Of a stretch of DNA of 64,000 nt, positions 62,325 through 64,000 are shown in pieces. The position numbers and the translations under genes were made by a program. This stretch comes from Methylocystis heyeri (lineage in GTDB: Bacteria; Pseudomonadota; Alphaproteobacteria; Rhizobiales; Beijerinckiaceae). The stretch's first letter is position 1. Each line of letters starts with the position of its first letter. The notes below the pieces were generated by a model. It made no database searches. It was given only the letters and a program-made list of their open reading frames with translations, and was not told the DNA's origin. Location of the stretch: positions 1,798,001-1,862,000 of the forward strand of contig NZ_CP046052.1 of assembly GCF_004802635.2 (NCBI RefSeq). Direction: 5' to 3'.

Positions 62325-64000
62325 TCATCTTGCATGGAGTCCGGAGCTCGTTCCGGGCGCGTCGGCGCCGGCGAGCGTCGTTCCCCCGCCCGGATTGCCC
62401 GGTCCCCCGATGTCGTATTTCACGCCGAGGAAGTAGGTGCGCTCGGGATAGGGGTTTGGATTGACCACATATTTCCAGCGCCCGATGTTGTCGATGCCGG
62501 CTGTGGCGGTCCAATTCGGCGCAAATTTGTAGGTCACCTTCGCGTCGAAAACGAGATATTCGCTGTCCGTCGTGCCATAGGTATTGTGGTTGAAATCGGT
62601 ATTAGCGAGCGAAACGAAGGAGCCGGTCGCATAGCGCACGCCGCCCGCGAAGGTCCATTTATCGTCTGGCGAGTAGCTCCCCACAGCGCGGATGCGGATG
62701 CGCGGCACGCGCGGAACCTGCATGCCGTCGTACCAGGGCTGCGCCTTATCTGCCAGCGTCTTGGAATCGGTGAATGTGGCGCTGGCGTTGAAATTGAGCC
62801 CTCGCCAATACACGTCCTTCATATCCACCGCGCCCTCGACGCCGCGGAAGCGCACTTGGTCGATGTTGTATTGCTGCGTCAGGGGTATGCCGGTGTAAAA
62901 GGCGGTCTGGCTGGCGATGAAGTTCCAGCGATCGTCCTCGAACAGGCTGACGCGCGGGACCACGAGCCCGACCTTGCCGCCAAAAGCGTCGGCCCAATGA
63001 TATTCGCCGGTGAGATCGTAAACGGTCGAGGACTCGGGTTGGAGATTGGGGTTGTTCACGAGAATTGAGTTCGGGCCGCTGATGGCCTGGAACAATTCGC
63101 TGACCGTCGGGAAGCGATAATTGCGCCCGAACGCGGCGCGCAGCAGGAATTCCGGCGTGACCTGATATTCCAGCGCCGCCTTGGGTTCGAAGGCGCCCTT
63201 GTCGGATTCAGGCGAATAGAGCGGCGCCTTGCCGAGCGTATTGTTCACGCCGCCGAAGGCGCTCCAGAAATCCCCGCGCGCGCCGGTCGTGAGCCGCCAT
63301 TGTGGCGCGAACTTCCACTCGTCCTGGATATAGAGGCCGTTGGTCTGGGTCTTGCCGTAGTTCACCGCCTGGATGTCGTAATAATAGTTCGACATCCATA
63401 CGTCGGTGTTGGTCTGCACGGTGTTGAGCGAATAGACGTCGGCGTGCCCGCCGAAGGATATGATGTGCCGGCCGAAGAGATCGAGGTCGGGACGGTAGAT
63501 GAAGCGCGCGTCGAAGGTGCGCCAGAAATTGCCGCCCTGATTGACGTTCGAGCCGGTGGGATTGATCGACCAGCTCGTCACGCCCTTGGTGGAGACCGAG
63601 GGAATGAAGCCATAGGCGGAAGCCGTGTTCGAATAATCGCGCAGGAAATTATACTGCGTAGCGACGAGATCGTAATCGAACAGGCCTTTGGTGTCGCTCT
63701 TCAGCTCGGCCGCCTGCATCAGATGCGAGGCGTTGGAATGAGACGGATTGAGGCCCGAAAGCCCATAGTAGCCGTAAGGGCCGAGGTTGATCTGCGTGCC
63801 CTTGCCGAGATTGTAGAGCGGAACCCCGCTGGTCGTGGTCATGAAGGGGTTGACGAAGGTGTTGTCCACCAGCGACCAGAACCCGATCTGATAGGTGAGC
63901 CGCGTCGTCGGCGAGAAATCATAGGCCAGCTTGACCTTGCCCATGTGCTGCTCGCTGTGGTCGGCGCCCGCCGATCCCCCGATGAGATTGAGGTTGCCGT
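62325..64000 (-). CDS. TonB-dependent outer-membrane receptor (5' end beyond the window)
   Basis: The frame is open from the window edge to the stop at 62325 (557 residues seen). The plug domain and N-terminus are missing. Beta-barrel strand features are clear: alternating aromatic/polar strands such as TRLTYQIGFWSLVD, NGLYIQDEWKFAPQWRLTTGARGD, LEYQVTPEFLLRAAFGRNYRFPT, and the late WTATAGIDNIGRWKYV with ERTYFLGVKYDI. Receptors normally end with an aromatic residue of the last strand; here about 25 glycine/alanine-rich residues (GGPGNPGGGTTLAGADAPG) follow it. The substrate is unknown; iron-siderophore is the default, but the neighbouring xoxF makes a lanthanide or other metal complex worth testing. 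Confidence 0.88.
   Translation of the reverse strand, partial: GNLNLIGGSAGADHSEQHMGKVKLAYDFSPTTRLTYQIGFWSLVDNTFVNPFMTTTSGVPLYNLGKGTQINLGPYGYYGLSGLNPSHSNASHLMQAAELKSDTKGLFDYDLVATQYNFLRDYSNTASAYGFIPSVSTKGVTSWSINPTGSNVNQGGNFWRTFDARFIYRPDLDLFGRHIISFGGHADVYSLNTVQTNTDVWMSNYYYDIQAVNYGKTQTNGLYIQDEWKFAPQWRLTTGARGDFWSAFGGVNNTLGKAPLYSPESDKGAFEPKAALEYQVTPEFLLRAAFGRNYRFPTVSELFQAISGPNSILVNNPNLQPESSTVYDLTGEYHWADAFGGKVGLVVPRVSLFEDDRWNFIASQTAFYTGIPLTQQYNIDQVRFRGVEGAVDMKDVYWRGLNFNASATFTDSKTLADKAQPWYDGMQVPRVPRIRIRAVGSYSPDDKWTFAGGVRYATGSFVSLANTDFNHNTYGTTDSEYLVFDAKVTYKFAPNWTATAGIDNIGRWKYVVNPNPYPERTYFLGVKYDIGGPGNPGGGTTLAGADAPGTSSGLHAR

Overview
The window is GC-rich, densely coded and looks like a chromosome of a methylotrophic alphaproteobacterium of the Rhizobiales (Beijerinckiaceae/Methylocystaceae type). 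The evidence is the gene order of the division/cell-wall cluster, a lanthanide-type PQQ methanol dehydrogenase with its periplasmic partners, a PQQ-pathway substrate-binding protein, and the palindromic intergenic repeats common in this group. I cannot name the genus from sequence alone.

Layout. 1-6.2 kb: a PQQ-associated substrate-binding protein cut by the window edge, a small membrane peptide, a glycosyltransferase, a 113-bp tandem repeat, and a hybrid histidine kinase broken by a one-base frameshift in a C7/G7 run. 6.4-41.1 kb: on the minus strand, the dcw (division and cell wall) cluster rsmH-ftsL-ftsI-murE-murF-mraY-murD-ftsW-murG-murC ... murB ... ddl-ftsQ-ftsA-ftsZ-lpxC-bamD ... recN. 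It is interrupted at three places: between murC and murB by a DUF2267 gene, a frameshifted M48 protease, three insertion sequences (IS5, IS701, IS3 types) and a VapBC toxin-antitoxin pair; between murB and ddl by an oppositely oriented acetyltransferase; and between bamD and recN by four accessory genes. 41.4-47.4 kb: a chagasin-like inhibitor, a DUF559 nuclease bracketed by inverted REP palindromes, the RNase P RNA gene, a small His-rich periplasmic protein, priA, two tandem paralogous 55-56-residue membrane peptides, and hrcA.

47.5-56.6 kb: a secreted repeat protein, an aromatic/histidine amino-acid operon (chorismate mutase, hisC, prephenate dehydrogenase), a plasmid-like ATPase with a small partner gene, an extreme poly-histidine protein, a CinA-like protein overlapping a purine phosphoribosyltransferase, and a glycosyltransferase. 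56.6-64 kb: a lanthanide-type methanol oxidation set (xoxF, xoxJ-like, cytochrome c) next to a TonB-dependent receptor, a secreted TonB-like protein and a PepSY membrane protein. Together these suggest metal uptake located beside the metal-dependent enzyme.

The most interesting points are: the accessory island that separates essential murB (now 9 nt behind vapC) from murC; the DUF559 gene framed by inverted 42-bp REP units; a hairpin that would bury the ribosome-binding site of a cupin gene; the receptor/TonB/PepSY module beside xoxF, with spaced direct repeats upstream of xoxF; a BamD with no cysteine at all; and the two unannotated tandem membrane peptides. No tRNA, rRNA or CRISPR array was found.
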